Below are positions 9,009 through 18,288 of a stretch of DNA of 64,000 nucleotides, piece after piece (the stretch's first letter is position 1; each line of letters starts with the position of its first letter). Origin of the DNA: Aureibaculum marinum (GTDB lineage: Bacteria; Bacteroidota; Bacteroidia; Flavobacteriales; Flavobacteriaceae); assembly GCF_003813905.1 (NCBI RefSeq), contig NZ_RPFJ01000040.1, forward strand, positions 20,645 through 84,644. Reading direction: 5' to 3'. Below the pieces are notes generated by a model. That model searched no databases and was not told where the DNA came from. It saw only the letters and a list, made by a program, of their open reading frames with translations. The position numbers were made by a program, and so were the translations under genes.

Positions 9009-10070
9009 TTATTTTAATGCTTTCATTACATTAACTAAAACTTGAACACTTTCTAGAGGTAATGCATTGTATATACTTGCTCTATACCCGCCTACAGATC
9101 TGTGACCATTAATTCCACTAATGTCTGCTTCTTTACACATACTATCAAACTTATCTTTTAAACTGTCGTCAGTTAAAACAAAAGTGACATTCATGTTAGA
9201 CCTATCTTCTTTTTCGGCCACACCTTTAAATAACGGATTGTTATCAATCTCAGAATATAATAATTCAGCTTTTGCATTATTAATTTTTTCAATAGCTGCA
9301 ATACCACCTTTTTCTTTTAACCATTGTAGAGTTAACATTGAGGTGTATACTGCAAAAACTGGAGGTGTATTAAACATACTATCTTTAGAGATATGTACTT
9401 GATAATCTAACATTGAAGGAATAGTACGTCCAGTTTTTCCTAAAATAGATTCTTTTACAACAGCTAAAGTTGTTCCAGCTGGTCCCATATTTTTTTGTGC
9501 TCCAGCATAAATCACATCAAATTGTGTGAAATCTAATTGGCGAGAAAAAATATCAGAACTCATATCACATACCAAAACATTATCTGATTTTGGAAATTCT
9601 TTTATTTGAGTACCATAAATAGTATTGTTACTTGTGCAGTGAATGTAGTCTACCGCACTTGGTATGGTATAATTTTTAGGAATATAATTGTAATTTTTAT
9701 CTTTTGAAGACGCTACAACTTCTACCTCTCCAAATAATTTAGCTTCTTTAATAGCTTTAGAACTCCATGCTCCAGTATCTAAATAAGCAGCTTTTCCATT
9801 TTCTTTCATTAAGTTGTATGGAGTCATTAAAAACTGTAAACTGGCACCACCCTGTAAAAATAATACAGAGTAGCCTTTGTTTTCAAGGTCTAATAATTCT
9901 AATACTAAACTTCTTGCTTTTTCCATTACCGCAACAAAAGCTGGGCTTCTATGCGATATTTCAAGGATTGATAAATTATCATTATTAAAATTTAATACGG
10001 CTTCTGAAGCTTTTTGTAATACTTCTTGTGTTAATATGCTTGGTCCTGCACTAAAATTATGCTTTTTCAT
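9009..10070 (-). CDS. serC: Phosphoserine aminotransferase
   Basis: SerC transfers the amino group of glutamate to 3-phosphohydroxypyruvate (and acts in PLP synthesis in many bacteria). The 353-residue protein starts with the family signature KHNFSAGPS, has LQGGASLQF for phosphate binding and the PLP lysine in GAQKNMGPAG, and ends with HRSVGGYRASIYNA. Start and length agree with the family. It is the first gene of the serC-serA pair; 214 bp of plain AT-rich DNA separates it from the end of porX upstream. Confidence 0.97.
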   Translation of the reverse strand: MKKHNFSAGPSILTQEVLQKASEAVLNFNNDNLSILEISHRSPAFVAVMEKARSLVLELLDLENKGYSVLFLQGGASLQFLMTPYNLMKENGKAAYLDTGAWSSKAIKEAKLFGEVEVVASSKDKNYNYIPKNYTIPSAVDYIHCTSNNTIYGTQIKEFPKSDNVLVCDMSSDIFSRQLDFTQFDVIYAGAQKNMGPAGTTLAVVKESILGKTGRTIPSMLDYQVHISKDSMFNTPPVFAVYTSMLTLQWLKEKGGIAAIEKINNAKAELLYSEIDNNPLFKGVAEKEDRSNMNVTFVLTDDSLKDKFDSMCKEADISGINGHRSVGGYRASIYNALPLESVQVLVNVMKALK

Positions 10071-10284
10071 CTTGTAAATTTAGAGCACAAATTTGAGCAT
10101 TTTATAGTAAATAATCATTAAGAATTATTTAAAATTTGATAACAAAATTGAAGAATTTGTTAATAAACATGCTTCTTTGTTTAAAGAATTCTACAATTGG
10201 GTATGTTAAATAGTATTTAAAACGCATTTTAAGAATTAAAATGTGTAATTATACTAATGGCTAGTTTACTAAAATGATAATAAT

Positions 10285-11829
10285 TTATTTTGGTTCCATT
10301 ATAATACATGGTATAATCATTTCCTCTAAACTTATACCACCATGTTGATAGGTGTTTTTATAATATTTAACATAGTGATTATAGTTATTTGGGTATGCAA
10401 AAAAGTAATCTTCTTTAGCAAAAACAAAAGAACTACTCATATGTATTGATGGCAATTGTATGTCTTCCGGATTTTTTACTGCATATACTTCTTTTTCTGT
10501 ATATGTTAAACTTCTACCGGTCTTATAACGTAAATTAGAACTAATGCTTTTCTCTCCAACAATTTTTGTTGGTTTTTTAGTATTTATTGTACCATGGTCG
10601 GTAGTAATTATTAATTTTAGTCCAAATTCTTGGGCTTTTTGAATCATTTCTAACAATGGCGAATTTTTAAACCAGCTTAAGGTTAAAGATCGGTATGCTT
10701 TATCATCACTAGCCAATTCTTTTATCATTTCCATTTCTGTGCGTGAATGAGAGAGCATATCAACAAAATTATAAACTATTACAGTAAGGTCATTGTCTTT
10801 TACGGATTTGAAATTTGCCGCTAAATCACGCCCTTTTGGCATGCTTGTAATTTTAAAATACTCGTGTTTTATGTTTAAATTCAAGCGTTTTAATTGAGCT
10901 TCTAAAAAATCATTTTCATGTAGGTTTTTACCACCTTCATCAGTGTCATTTTTCCAATATTCAGGATGCCTTTTTGACATTTCTAAAGGTGTTAAACCAG
11001 AAAAAATTGCATTTCTAGCATATTGAGTGGCGGTAGGTAGAATACTATAGAAAGATATTTCTTCTTCTTTTTTATAATAATTGTTAATAATAGGTTCTAA
11101 CACGCGTAATTGATCGTAACGTAAATTGTCTATTACAATAAGTAACGTCTTTTCTTTTTCTACTTGAGGGGCAATAACTTGTTTAAATAAATCTTGAGAT
11201 AGTAAAGGTTTGTCTTCTCCTTCAAACCATCCTTGATAGTTTTTTTGAATAAATTTAAAAAATTGTGAATTTGCTTCCTCTTTTTGGCTTTCTAATATTT
11301 CAATCATTCCAGGATCAGCAATTGATTCGAGTTGAATTTCCCAGTGAACTAATTTTTTATACAGTTCAACCCATTCTTCATAATTACTAACCATTGCCAA
11401 GTCTAATGAAATTTGCCTAAACTCTTGTTGGTATGTAGAAGTTGTTTTTTCAGAAACCAATCTTGAATGGTCTAAATTCTTTTTAAGACTTAATAATATT
11501 TGATTCGGATTTACAGGTTTAATCAAATAATCTGCTATTTTTGAACCAATAGCTTCTTCCATAATATATTCTTCTTCGCTTTTTGTAATCATTACAATAG
11601 GAAGATTAGGTTGTTTTGCTTTAATCTTTGTTAAGGTTTCAATACCAGATAAGCCTGGCATATTTTCATCTAAAAAAACAACATCATAATTCTCCTCATC
11701 AATACTTTCAATGGCTTCTGCACCATTGTTGCAAGTGCTAACATCATAATTTTTCTTTTTTAAAAATAATAAGTGAGGTTTTAGTAATTCAATTTCATCG
11801 TCCACCCAAAGTATTTTGATTGCATTCAT
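10285..11829 (-). CDS. porX: PorX-type response regulator with PglZ domain
   Basis: The first 120 residues are a receiver domain: acidic pair at 10-11, phosphoacceptor Asp54 in VFLDENMPG, Thr82 and Lys104 in YLIKPVNP. A helical linker follows, then a PglZ alkaline-phosphatase-like domain from about 220 to the end, with LLIVIDNLRYDQ and ITTDHGTINTKKP carrying metal ligands. This is the architecture of PorX, which controls T9SS genes in Porphyromonas gingivalis with the sensor PorY and whose PglZ domain is reported to be a phosphodiesterase on oligonucleotides. The 514-residue length fits. No sensor kinase gene is adjacent. It is divergent from the HD-domain gene (64 bp). Confidence 0.92.
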   Translation of the reverse strand: MNAIKILWVDDEIELLKPHLLFLKKKNYDVSTCNNGAEAIESIDEENYDVVFLDENMPGLSGIETLTKIKAKQPNLPIVMITKSEEEYIMEEAIGSKIADYLIKPVNPNQILLSLKKNLDHSRLVSEKTTSTYQQEFRQISLDLAMVSNYEEWVELYKKLVHWEIQLESIADPGMIEILESQKEEANSQFFKFIQKNYQGWFEGEDKPLLSQDLFKQVIAPQVEKEKTLLIVIDNLRYDQLRVLEPIINNYYKKEEEISFYSILPTATQYARNAIFSGLTPLEMSKRHPEYWKNDTDEGGKNLHENDFLEAQLKRLNLNIKHEYFKITSMPKGRDLAANFKSVKDNDLTVIVYNFVDMLSHSRTEMEMIKELASDDKAYRSLTLSWFKNSPLLEMIQKAQEFGLKLIITTDHGTINTKKPTKIVGEKSISSNLRYKTGRSLTYTEKEVYAVKNPEDIQLPSIHMSSSFVFAKEDYFFAYPNNYNHYVKYYKNTYQHGGISLEEMIIPCIIMEPK

Positions 11830-11861
11830 TCCTTTTATTTACTGATTAAATATTAAACATC

Positions 11862-11869
11862 TATTTTTG
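11862..11869 (+). promoter_or_regulatory. Promoter -7 element for the HD-domain gene
   Basis: TATTTTTG matches TAnnTTTG and lies 24 bases before the TTG start codon of the HD phosphohydrolase gene. Transcription would begin around 11874-11878, leaving a leader of under 20 bases. No clear upstream TTG box. Confidence 0.5.
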
Positions 11870-11893
11870 TAGTGTAATTTTAAAAATATTCGA

Positions 11894-13120
11894 TTGAACA
11901 AATTTAAAATTTTTAACGACCCAATTTACGGATTTATAAACATTCCGAGCGAATTAATTTTTGATATTATTGAACATCCTTATTTTCAACGGTTAAGGCG
12001 TATTTGCCAAATGGGATTATCGTCATTCGTATATCCAGGAGCACATCATTCTCGTTTTGAACATGCCATTGGAGCTATGCATTTAATGCAAAAGACCATA
12101 AATATATTAAAAAATAAAGGAGTTTTAATATCAAAAGAAGAAGAAGAGGCACTTTTAATTGCAATTTTATTGCATGATATTGGCCATGGGCCTTTTTCTC
12201 ATACGTTAGAGCATAGTTTGGTTACTGGAATTAAACATGAAGATATTTCTCTAATTTTTATGGAGGAACTGAATAATCAATTTAATGGAAAATTGAGTTT
12301 AGCCATTAAAATATTTAAAGGTGATTATCATAGAAATTTTTTAGTTCAATTGATTTCAAGCCAACTTGATATGGATCGATTGGATTATTTAAAAAGAGAT
12401 AGTTTCTATACAGGTGTTACTGAAGGAAATATTAATTCGGAACGTATAATTTCTATGCTTGCTGTTGTTGATGATAATTTAGTCGTTGAAGAAAAAGGAA
12501 TTTATTCTGTAGAAAAATTTATTGTAGCCAGACGTTTAATGTATTGGATGGTTTATTTACATAAAACTAGTTTAGTGGCTGATTATTTGTTAGTTAAAAT
12601 ATTAAAAAGAGCTAAAAGTTTATTTTTAAATGGTGCGGATTTACCTTGTAGCAATCCGCTGAGATTTTTCTTAGATTATAATCATGATATAAATTTTAAC
12701 AGCATTCAGTTTTCTAATTTTTCTCAAATTGATGATTACGACATAATAATGGCTCTTAAACAATGGAAAAATAATGATGATTTTATCTTAGCTTCTTTGT
12801 GTACCTCTATTTTAGATAGAAAATTGCCAAAAATTATAATTCAAGATAATGAATTTTCTAAAGAGCAACTTCAGAAAATTACTGAGAAAGTAGAATTAAA
12901 CATTACAGATAAAAAGGGAGAAATTGAATATTTTGTTGATACAGGCGTTATTAAAAATCAAGCGTATGATTTACACCACAATTCTATTAGTATTTTATAT
13001 AAAAATGGAGAGATAAAAGATTTGACGAAAGCTTCTGATCATATGAATTTATTGGCTTTAACTAAACCTGTGGTCAAGCATTTTGTTTATTATCCAAAAA
13101 GTTTGTATTCATTGTTGTAG
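11894..13120 (+). CDS. HD superfamily phosphohydrolase (dNTPase/SAMHD1-like)
   Basis: The 408-residue protein has the metal-binding H...HD...D set: His51/52 and His57 in HHSRFEHAIG, HD at 94-95 in LLHDIGHGPFSH, and a later Asp in QLDMDRLDYLKRD. This is the family of YdhJ-like and SAMHD1-like dNTP or nucleotide phosphohydrolases; the substrate is not predictable. The only plausible start is TTG at 11894, since an in-frame stop lies 24 bases upstream (11870-11872) with no ATG or GTG between, and the product begins NKFKIFNDPIYGF, where the family normally begins. It is followed by 165 bp of spacer and then lpxD. Confidence 0.88.
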   Translation: MNKFKIFNDPIYGFINIPSELIFDIIEHPYFQRLRRICQMGLSSFVYPGAHHSRFEHAIGAMHLMQKTINILKNKGVLISKEEEEALLIAILLHDIGHGPFSHTLEHSLVTGIKHEDISLIFMEELNNQFNGKLSLAIKIFKGDYHRNFLVQLISSQLDMDRLDYLKRDSFYTGVTEGNINSERIISMLAVVDDNLVVEEKGIYSVEKFIVARRLMYWMVYLHKTSLVADYLLVKILKRAKSLFLNGADLPCSNPLRFFLDYNHDINFNSIQFSNFSQIDDYDIIMALKQWKNNDDFILASLCTSILDRKLPKIIIQDNEFSKEQLQKITEKVELNITDKKGEIEYFVDTGVIKNQAYDLHHNSISILYKNGEIKDLTKASDHMNLLALTKPVVKHFVYYPKSLYSLL

Positions 13121-13272
13121 TATAAAATTAAATCGCTTAATTCAGTATTTTTTTTAAAATAAAAAAAACTGTATTTGAATAAAAACTAATTTATTATCTA
13201 AATCTTTTATAAAAAAATCTCAAAATATTATAAATCGTAATTTTTAAATCTCCTTAGGTTATTCTTTTTTTA

Positions 13273-13280
13273 TATTTTTG
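13273..13280 (+). promoter_or_regulatory. Promoter -7 element for the lpxD operon
   Basis: TATTTTTG matches TAnnTTTG and ends only 5 bases before the lpxD ATG at 13286. If used, the mRNA for the lipid A cluster would be leaderless or nearly so. Confidence 0.55.
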
Positions 13281-13285
13281 CACCA

Positions 13286-14329
13286 ATGAAATTTACAGCA
13301 CAACAAATCTCTGATATACTCCAAGGGGAGATTGAAGGTAATCCTTCAGTGGAAGTTTATAAACTTTCTAAGATTGAAGAAGGTGAAAAAGGGTCATTAA
13401 CTTTTTTGTCAAATCCTAAATATACATCATTTTTATATTCTACAAATGCTTCTGTAGCTATTGTAAATAAAAGTTTTACACCAGAAAAAGATATTGAAGC
13501 TACTTTAATAAAGGTAGAAGATTCATATAAAGCATTCTCAAAATTATTAGAATTTTATAATCAAGTAAAATTAAATAAAACAGGTATTGAACGTCCTAAT
13601 TTTATAAGTGACTCTGCTAAATTAGGTAAAGATGTTTATGTTGGTGCTTTTGCTTATATAGGAAATAATGTGGTTATAGGTGATAATGTTAAAATATATC
13701 CGAATGTTTATATAGGTGATAATGTTATCATTGGAGATGGAACTACTCTTTTTGCAGGTGTTAAAATTAATTCAGAAAGTGTAATTGGAAAATCATGTAT
13801 TATTCATCCAAGCGTATCTATAGGATGTGATGGTTTTGGTTTTGTACCTGATGAAAATGGAATATATAGTAAGGTGCCCCAAACGGGTAACGTTGTTTTA
13901 GAAGATAATGTAGAAGTTGGAGCCGGTACTACAATAGATAGAGCTACTTTAGGCTCAACAATTCTTAAAAAAGGAGTGAAATTGGATAATCAAATTCAAA
14001 TTGCTCACAATGTTGAAATAGGTAAAAATACAGTAATTGCAGCTCAAACAGGTGTTGCAGGTTCTACAAAAATTGGAAAAAATTGTAGAATAGGAGGTCA
14101 AGTAGGAATTGTGGGACATCTAAAAATAGGTGATAATGTCAGCATTCAAGCTCAATCTGGTATAAGCAGAAACCTTAAAGATAATGAAGTGGTTCAAGGA
14201 AGTCCTGCATTGCCTTATGCAGACTTTAATAAATCATATGTACATTTTAAAAATTTATCGAAATTAGTTGATAAAATTGATTTGTTAGAAAAAATGTTAA
14301 ATGCACAAAAAGAAGTAAATGAGCAATAA
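13286..14329 (+). CDS. lpxD: UDP-3-O-acylglucosamine N-acyltransferase
   Basis: LpxD adds the second 3-hydroxyacyl chain to UDP-acylglucosamine in lipid A synthesis. The N-terminal uridine-binding domain (TAQQISDILQG, then GSLTFLSNPKY) precedes a left-handed beta-helix of hexapeptide repeats (for example IGNNVVIGDN) and the catalytic His region IAHNVEIGKNTVIAAQTGVAG. The 347-residue length is standard. The 3' end overlaps the start of lpxC/fabZ by 11 bp, so the two are translationally coupled and head a lipid A operon continuing through lpxA. Confidence 0.96.
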   Translation: MKFTAQQISDILQGEIEGNPSVEVYKLSKIEEGEKGSLTFLSNPKYTSFLYSTNASVAIVNKSFTPEKDIEATLIKVEDSYKAFSKLLEFYNQVKLNKTGIERPNFISDSAKLGKDVYVGAFAYIGNNVVIGDNVKIYPNVYIGDNVIIGDGTTLFAGVKINSESVIGKSCIIHPSVSIGCDGFGFVPDENGIYSKVPQTGNVVLEDNVEVGAGTTIDRATLGSTILKKGVKLDNQIQIAHNVEIGKNTVIAAQTGVAGSTKIGKNCRIGGQVGIVGHLKIGDNVSIQAQSGISRNLKDNEVVQGSPALPYADFNKSYVHFKNLSKLVDKIDLLEKMLNAQKEVNEQ

Positions 14330-15713
14330 ACAAAAAACAATTAAAAAGGAAGTTTCACTTTCCGGTGTTGGGCTTCATACAGGAAAACAAGTTAATTTAA
14401 CTTTTAAACCTGCACCTGAGAATTATGGTTTTGCTTTTACTAGGATAGATTTAGAGGGAAGTCCAGTTATTGAAGCACGAGCGGACTATGTTGTAAATAC
14501 ACAACGAGGAACTAATATCGAAAAGAATGGAGTAAAAATTCAAACGAGTGAACATGTATTAGCAGCTGTTGTTGGATTGGGAATTGATAATATTTGTATA
14601 GAATTAGACGCTCCAGAACCACCTATTATGGATGGTTCTTCTAAATTTTTTGTTGAAGCTTTAGAAAAAGCAGGGTTACAAGAACAAGAAGCTGAAGTTG
14701 AAGAGTATGTAGTAAAAGAGATTGTTTCCTATAAAGATGAAAGTACAGGAAGTGAAATTATCTTAATGCCTTCAGATCACTATGAAGTTACTGCAATGGT
14801 TGATTTTGGTACTAAAGTTTTAGGAACTCAAAATGCAACTTTAAAGCAGATTTCTGATTTTAAAAAAGAAATTGCCCCGGCAAGAACATTTAGTTTTTTG
14901 CACGAAATAGAAATGTTATTAGACAATAACTTAATTAAAGGAGGCGATTTAAATAATGCTATTGTTTATGTAGATAATGAGATTTCTCCGCAAACCATGG
15001 AGAAGTTGAGAAAAGCCTTTAATAAAGAAGAAATTTCGGTTAAACCTAATGGTATATTAGACAATTTAACATTGCACTATCCCAATGAAGCTGCACGTCA
15101 TAAGTTATTAGATGTAATTGGTGACTTAGCGTTGGTAGGTGTAAAAATTAAAGGTAAGGTTATTGCTAATAAACCGGGACATAGTGTAAATACACAGTTT
15201 GCTAAGAAATTAGCAAAAATGATAAAAATAGAAAAACGGAATAATGTTCCTCAATTTGATTTGAATGAACCTCCACTTATGGATATTCATCAAATTATGA
15301 ATATTTTACCTCATAGGCCTCCGTTTTTGTTAATTGATAAAATTTTAGAGTTAACAGACAAAACCGTAGTTGGCGTAAAGAATGTGACCATGAACGAAAA
15401 GTTTTTTGTTGGTCATTTTCCTGGAGCTCCTGTAATGCCTGGTGTTTTACAAGTAGAAGCTATGGCACAGACAGGAGGTATTTTAGTGTTAAGTACAGTA
15501 CCAGACCCTGAAAATTATTTAACTTATTTCATGAAAATGGATAATGTTAAATTTAAAAGAAAGGTATTGCCTGGTGATACACTAATTTTTAAAGCAGAAT
15601 TGATAGAGCCTATAAGAAGAGGAATTTGCCATATGCAAGCTTATGGGTATGCCAATAATAAATTAGTAGTTGAAGCACAACTAATGGCACAAATTGTAAA
15701 AAGAACAGATTAA
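14319..15713 (+). CDS. lpxC/fabZ: Bifunctional UDP-3-O-acyl-GlcNAc deacetylase / 3-hydroxyacyl-ACP dehydratase
   Basis: Residues 1 to about 300 are LpxC, the zinc deacetylase committing to lipid A: TSEHVLAAVVG and ARHKLLDVIGDLAL carry the zinc His/Asp ligands. Residues from about 320 are FabZ, the beta-hydroxyacyl-ACP dehydratase: ILPHRPPFLLID with the catalytic His and GHFPGAPVMPGVLQVEAMAQ with the Glu. The fusion is the normal arrangement in Bacteroidetes and links lipid A synthesis to membrane fatty acid supply. It overlaps lpxD upstream and is 2 bp from lpxA downstream. Confidence 0.97.
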   Translation: MSNKQKTIKKEVSLSGVGLHTGKQVNLTFKPAPENYGFAFTRIDLEGSPVIEARADYVVNTQRGTNIEKNGVKIQTSEHVLAAVVGLGIDNICIELDAPEPPIMDGSSKFFVEALEKAGLQEQEAEVEEYVVKEIVSYKDESTGSEIILMPSDHYEVTAMVDFGTKVLGTQNATLKQISDFKKEIAPARTFSFLHEIEMLLDNNLIKGGDLNNAIVYVDNEISPQTMEKLRKAFNKEEISVKPNGILDNLTLHYPNEAARHKLLDVIGDLALVGVKIKGKVIANKPGHSVNTQFAKKLAKMIKIEKRNNVPQFDLNEPPLMDIHQIMNILPHRPPFLLIDKILELTDKTVVGVKNVTMNEKFFVGHFPGAPVMPGVLQVEAMAQTGGILVLSTVPDPENYLTYFMKMDNVKFKRKVLPGDTLIFKAELIEPIRRGICHMQAYGYANNKLVVEAQLMAQIVKRTD

Positions 15714-15715
15714 TT

Positions 15716-16501
15716 ATGAACCAACCACTTGCTTATATTCATCCAGGGGCTAAAATTGCTAAAAACGTAGTTGTTGAGCCTTTTACAACAATTCACAACA
15801 ACGTAACAATTGGTTCTGGTACTTGGATTGGTTCTAATGTTACAATCATGGAAGGAGCCAGAATAGGGAAAAATTGTAATATTTTTCCAGGTGCTGTTAT
15901 TTCTGCAATTCCACAAGATTTAAAATATCAAGGTGAAGAAACTACAGTTGAAATAGGAGATAATACTACAATTAGAGAATGTGCTACTATTAATAAAGGA
16001 ACGGCAGACCGATTAAAAACTGTAATTGGTGAAAATTGTTTAATTATGGCTTATTGTCATGTGGCTCATGACTGTTTTGTTGGAAACAACTGTATTTTTT
16101 CTAATAATTCAACGTTAGCAGGTCATGTAACTATTGGTGACAATGTAATATTAGCTGGTCTAGTGGCTGTGCATCAATTTGTTTCTATTGGGCAACATGC
16201 TTTTGTAACAGGTGGGTCTTTAGTGCGTAAAGATGTACCTCCGTTTGTTAAAGCAGCAAGAGAACCTTTATCTTATGTAGGTATTAATTCTGTAGGCTTA
16301 CGTAGAAGAGGATTTTCTTCAGAAAAAATTAGAGAAATACAAAATATATATAGAATTTTATATCAAAAGAATTATAATAACTCACAGGCTTGTCAAATAA
16401 TTGAAGCTGAAATGGAAGCAACTCCAGAACGTGACGAAATTCTTCAATTTATAAGAGATTCTCAACGAGGTATTATGAAAGGATATTTTAGTAATAATTA
16501 A
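15716..16501 (+). CDS. lpxA: UDP-N-acetylglucosamine acyltransferase
   Basis: LpxA performs the first acylation of UDP-GlcNAc in lipid A synthesis. The 261-residue protein begins NQPLAYIHPGAKIAKNV, continues as a hexapeptide-repeat beta-helix, contains the catalytic His in YCHVAHDC and the family segment GINSVGLRRRGFS, and ends in a helical C-terminal domain. Its ATG lies 2 bp past the lpxC/fabZ stop, so it is co-translated with the preceding genes; efp follows after 8 bp. Confidence 0.97.
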   Translation: MNQPLAYIHPGAKIAKNVVVEPFTTIHNNVTIGSGTWIGSNVTIMEGARIGKNCNIFPGAVISAIPQDLKYQGEETTVEIGDNTTIRECATINKGTADRLKTVIGENCLIMAYCHVAHDCFVGNNCIFSNNSTLAGHVTIGDNVILAGLVAVHQFVSIGQHAFVTGGSLVRKDVPPFVKAAREPLSYVGINSVGLRRRGFSSEKIREIQNIYRILYQKNYNNSQACQIIEAEMEATPERDEILQFIRDSQRGIMKGYFSNN

Positions 16502-16509
16502 TAGATTTT

Positions 16510-17079
16510 ATGGCAACTACTTCAGATATTAAAAAAGGATTATGTATTGTTTTTAATAATGATACTTATAAAATAACAGATTTTCAACATGTAAAACCAG
16601 GTAAAGGTCCTGCTTTTGTTCGAACAAAATTAAAAAGTTTAACTACTGGCAGAACCTTGGATAATACATTTTCGGCTGGACATAAAATTGATGAAGTACG
16701 TGTAGAAACACGTAAATATCAATATTTGTATAAAGAAGGTGAGTCAACATATCATTTTATGAATAATGAAGATTATTCTCAAATTGCTCTTCAACATGAT
16801 ATTTTAGATAGCCCAGAGTTAATGAAAGAGGGAGAAACTGTTACTATTATAGTACGTGCAGAGGATGAATTGCCTCTTTCAGTAGAAATGCCAGCAAGTG
16901 TTATTTTAGAAGTAACAAAAACAGAACCTGGTGTAAAAGGAAATACCGCTACCAATGCTACAAAACCGGCTATTGTAGAAACAGGAGCTAATGTAAATGT
17001 ACCACTGTTTATTAATGAAGGAGATAAAATACGAATTGAAACTGATAAAGGAACTTATCAGGAAAGAATATCAGATTAA
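16510..17079 (+). CDS. efp: Translation elongation factor P
   Basis: EF-P rescues ribosomes stalled at polyproline. The 189-residue protein has the KOW-like N-domain with the tRNA-facing loop KPGKGPAFV (modifiable Lys near position 34), two OB-type domains, and the C-terminal signature GANVNVPLFINEGDKIRIET. No dedicated EF-P modification gene (epmA/earP) is visible in the window. It sits 8 bp after lpxA, apparently in the same operon. Confidence 0.97.
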   Translation: MATTSDIKKGLCIVFNNDTYKITDFQHVKPGKGPAFVRTKLKSLTTGRTLDNTFSAGHKIDEVRVETRKYQYLYKEGESTYHFMNNEDYSQIALQHDILDSPELMKEGETVTIIVRAEDELPLSVEMPASVILEVTKTEPGVKGNTATNATKPAIVETGANVNVPLFINEGDKIRIETDKGTYQERISD

Positions 17080-17257
17080 TTTTACATACATTACTCTTAA
17101 TTAATCTATATTTTTAATTGTAAAGGGTCAATTCTATTGGATTTTTTAAGTGAACAACTAAGTATAACTTGATTGATTTATCATAATAATAGAAGTAAGC
17201 TTATTAATCCAATAATAAATTGTAATTGATTCTTTACAATTGAATAATTATTTGCAA

Positions 17258-18193
17258 ATGAAATTTCCTAAAATATATACTTTAAAAGATATAGCACAAC
17301 TTATTGATAGTGAGTTTGTTGGTGATGAAAATTTTCCTGTTTATGGAATGAATGAAATTCATGTTGTGGAAAAAGGAGATATCGTATTTGTAGATCATCC
17401 AAAGTATTATGATAAAGCTTTAAATTCTGATGCTTCTGTAGTTTTAATTAATAAAAAAGTAGCTTGTCCTGAAGGCAAGACTTTATTAATTTCAGATGAT
17501 CCGTTTAGGGATTTTAGTAAATTGGCAACTTATTTTAATCCTTTTAATAAAGCTGATAAATCCATTTCAGAATCTGCTGAAATAGGTGAAGGTACCATTA
17601 TTCAGCCAAACGTATTTTTAGGTAATAATGTTACAATTGGTAAAAATTGTCTAATTCATCCTAATGTAGTTATTTACGATGGCTGTACAATTGGAAATAA
17701 TGTGACCATCCATGCAGGAACCACTTTAGGATCAGATGCATTCTATTACAAAAATAGAGAAACAGGGTTTGATAAACTCATATCATGCGGGAGTATTATT
17801 ATTGAAGATAATGTAGATATTGGTGCCGCATGTACTATTGATAGAGGTGTTACTGGTAATACACTAATTAAAGAGGGAACTAAAATAGACAATCAAGTAC
17901 AAATTGGACATGATACCATTATTGGTAAAAAATGTTTAATAGCTTCTCAGGTTGGTATTGCGGGATGTACCGTGCTTGAAGATGAGGTAACTCTTTGGGG
18001 GCAAGTTGGTGTTATTAGTGGAGTTACTATTGGTAGAAAAGCTGTAGTATATGCACAATCTGGGGTTTCTAACTCATTAGAAGGAGGGCAAGCTTATTTT
18101 GGTTCACCATGCGATGTTGCTAGAAAAAAATATAGAGAATTGGCAGGAATTAAAGTTTTACCTGAAATAATTAATAAAGTAAATAAGATTTAA
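17258..18193 (+). CDS. LpxD-like UDP-3-O-acylglucosamine N-acyltransferase paralogue
   Basis: This 312-residue protein repeats the architecture of LpxD: an N-terminal domain (YTLKDIAQLIDSEFVG, then GDIVFVDHPKY) and a hexapeptide beta-helix with IGHDTIIGKKCLIASQVGIAG around the expected catalytic His. It is clearly diverged from the first LpxD. I chose the ATG at 17258 (product MKFPKIYTL) because the in-frame upstream start at 17240 is a TTG preceded by no obvious signals. The gene follows efp by about 180 bp. It may acylate a different sugar nucleotide or act with different chain specificity; the sequence does not tell. Confidence 0.85.
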   Translation: MKFPKIYTLKDIAQLIDSEFVGDENFPVYGMNEIHVVEKGDIVFVDHPKYYDKALNSDASVVLINKKVACPEGKTLLISDDPFRDFSKLATYFNPFNKADKSISESAEIGEGTIIQPNVFLGNNVTIGKNCLIHPNVVIYDGCTIGNNVTIHAGTTLGSDAFYYKNRETGFDKLISCGSIIIEDNVDIGAACTIDRGVTGNTLIKEGTKIDNQVQIGHDTIIGKKCLIASQVGIAGCTVLEDEVTLWGQVGVISGVTIGRKAVVYAQSGVSNSLEGGQAYFGSPCDVARKKYRELAGIKVLPEIINKVNKI

Positions 18194-18226
18194 TCGTAAT
18201 TATTTTTTAAAGTTAGTTGTAAGAAT

Positions 18227-18234
18227 TACTTTTG
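18227..18234 (+). promoter_or_regulatory. Promoter -7 element for sucD
   Basis: TACTTTTG matches TAnnTTTG, giving a leader of about 50 bases before the sucD ATG at 18289. No spaced TTG box is evident. Confidence 0.5.
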
Positions 18235-18288
18235 TGTACAATAAATACGAAAAAAATAAATAAAATAACAAATAACCAATAACTAAAA

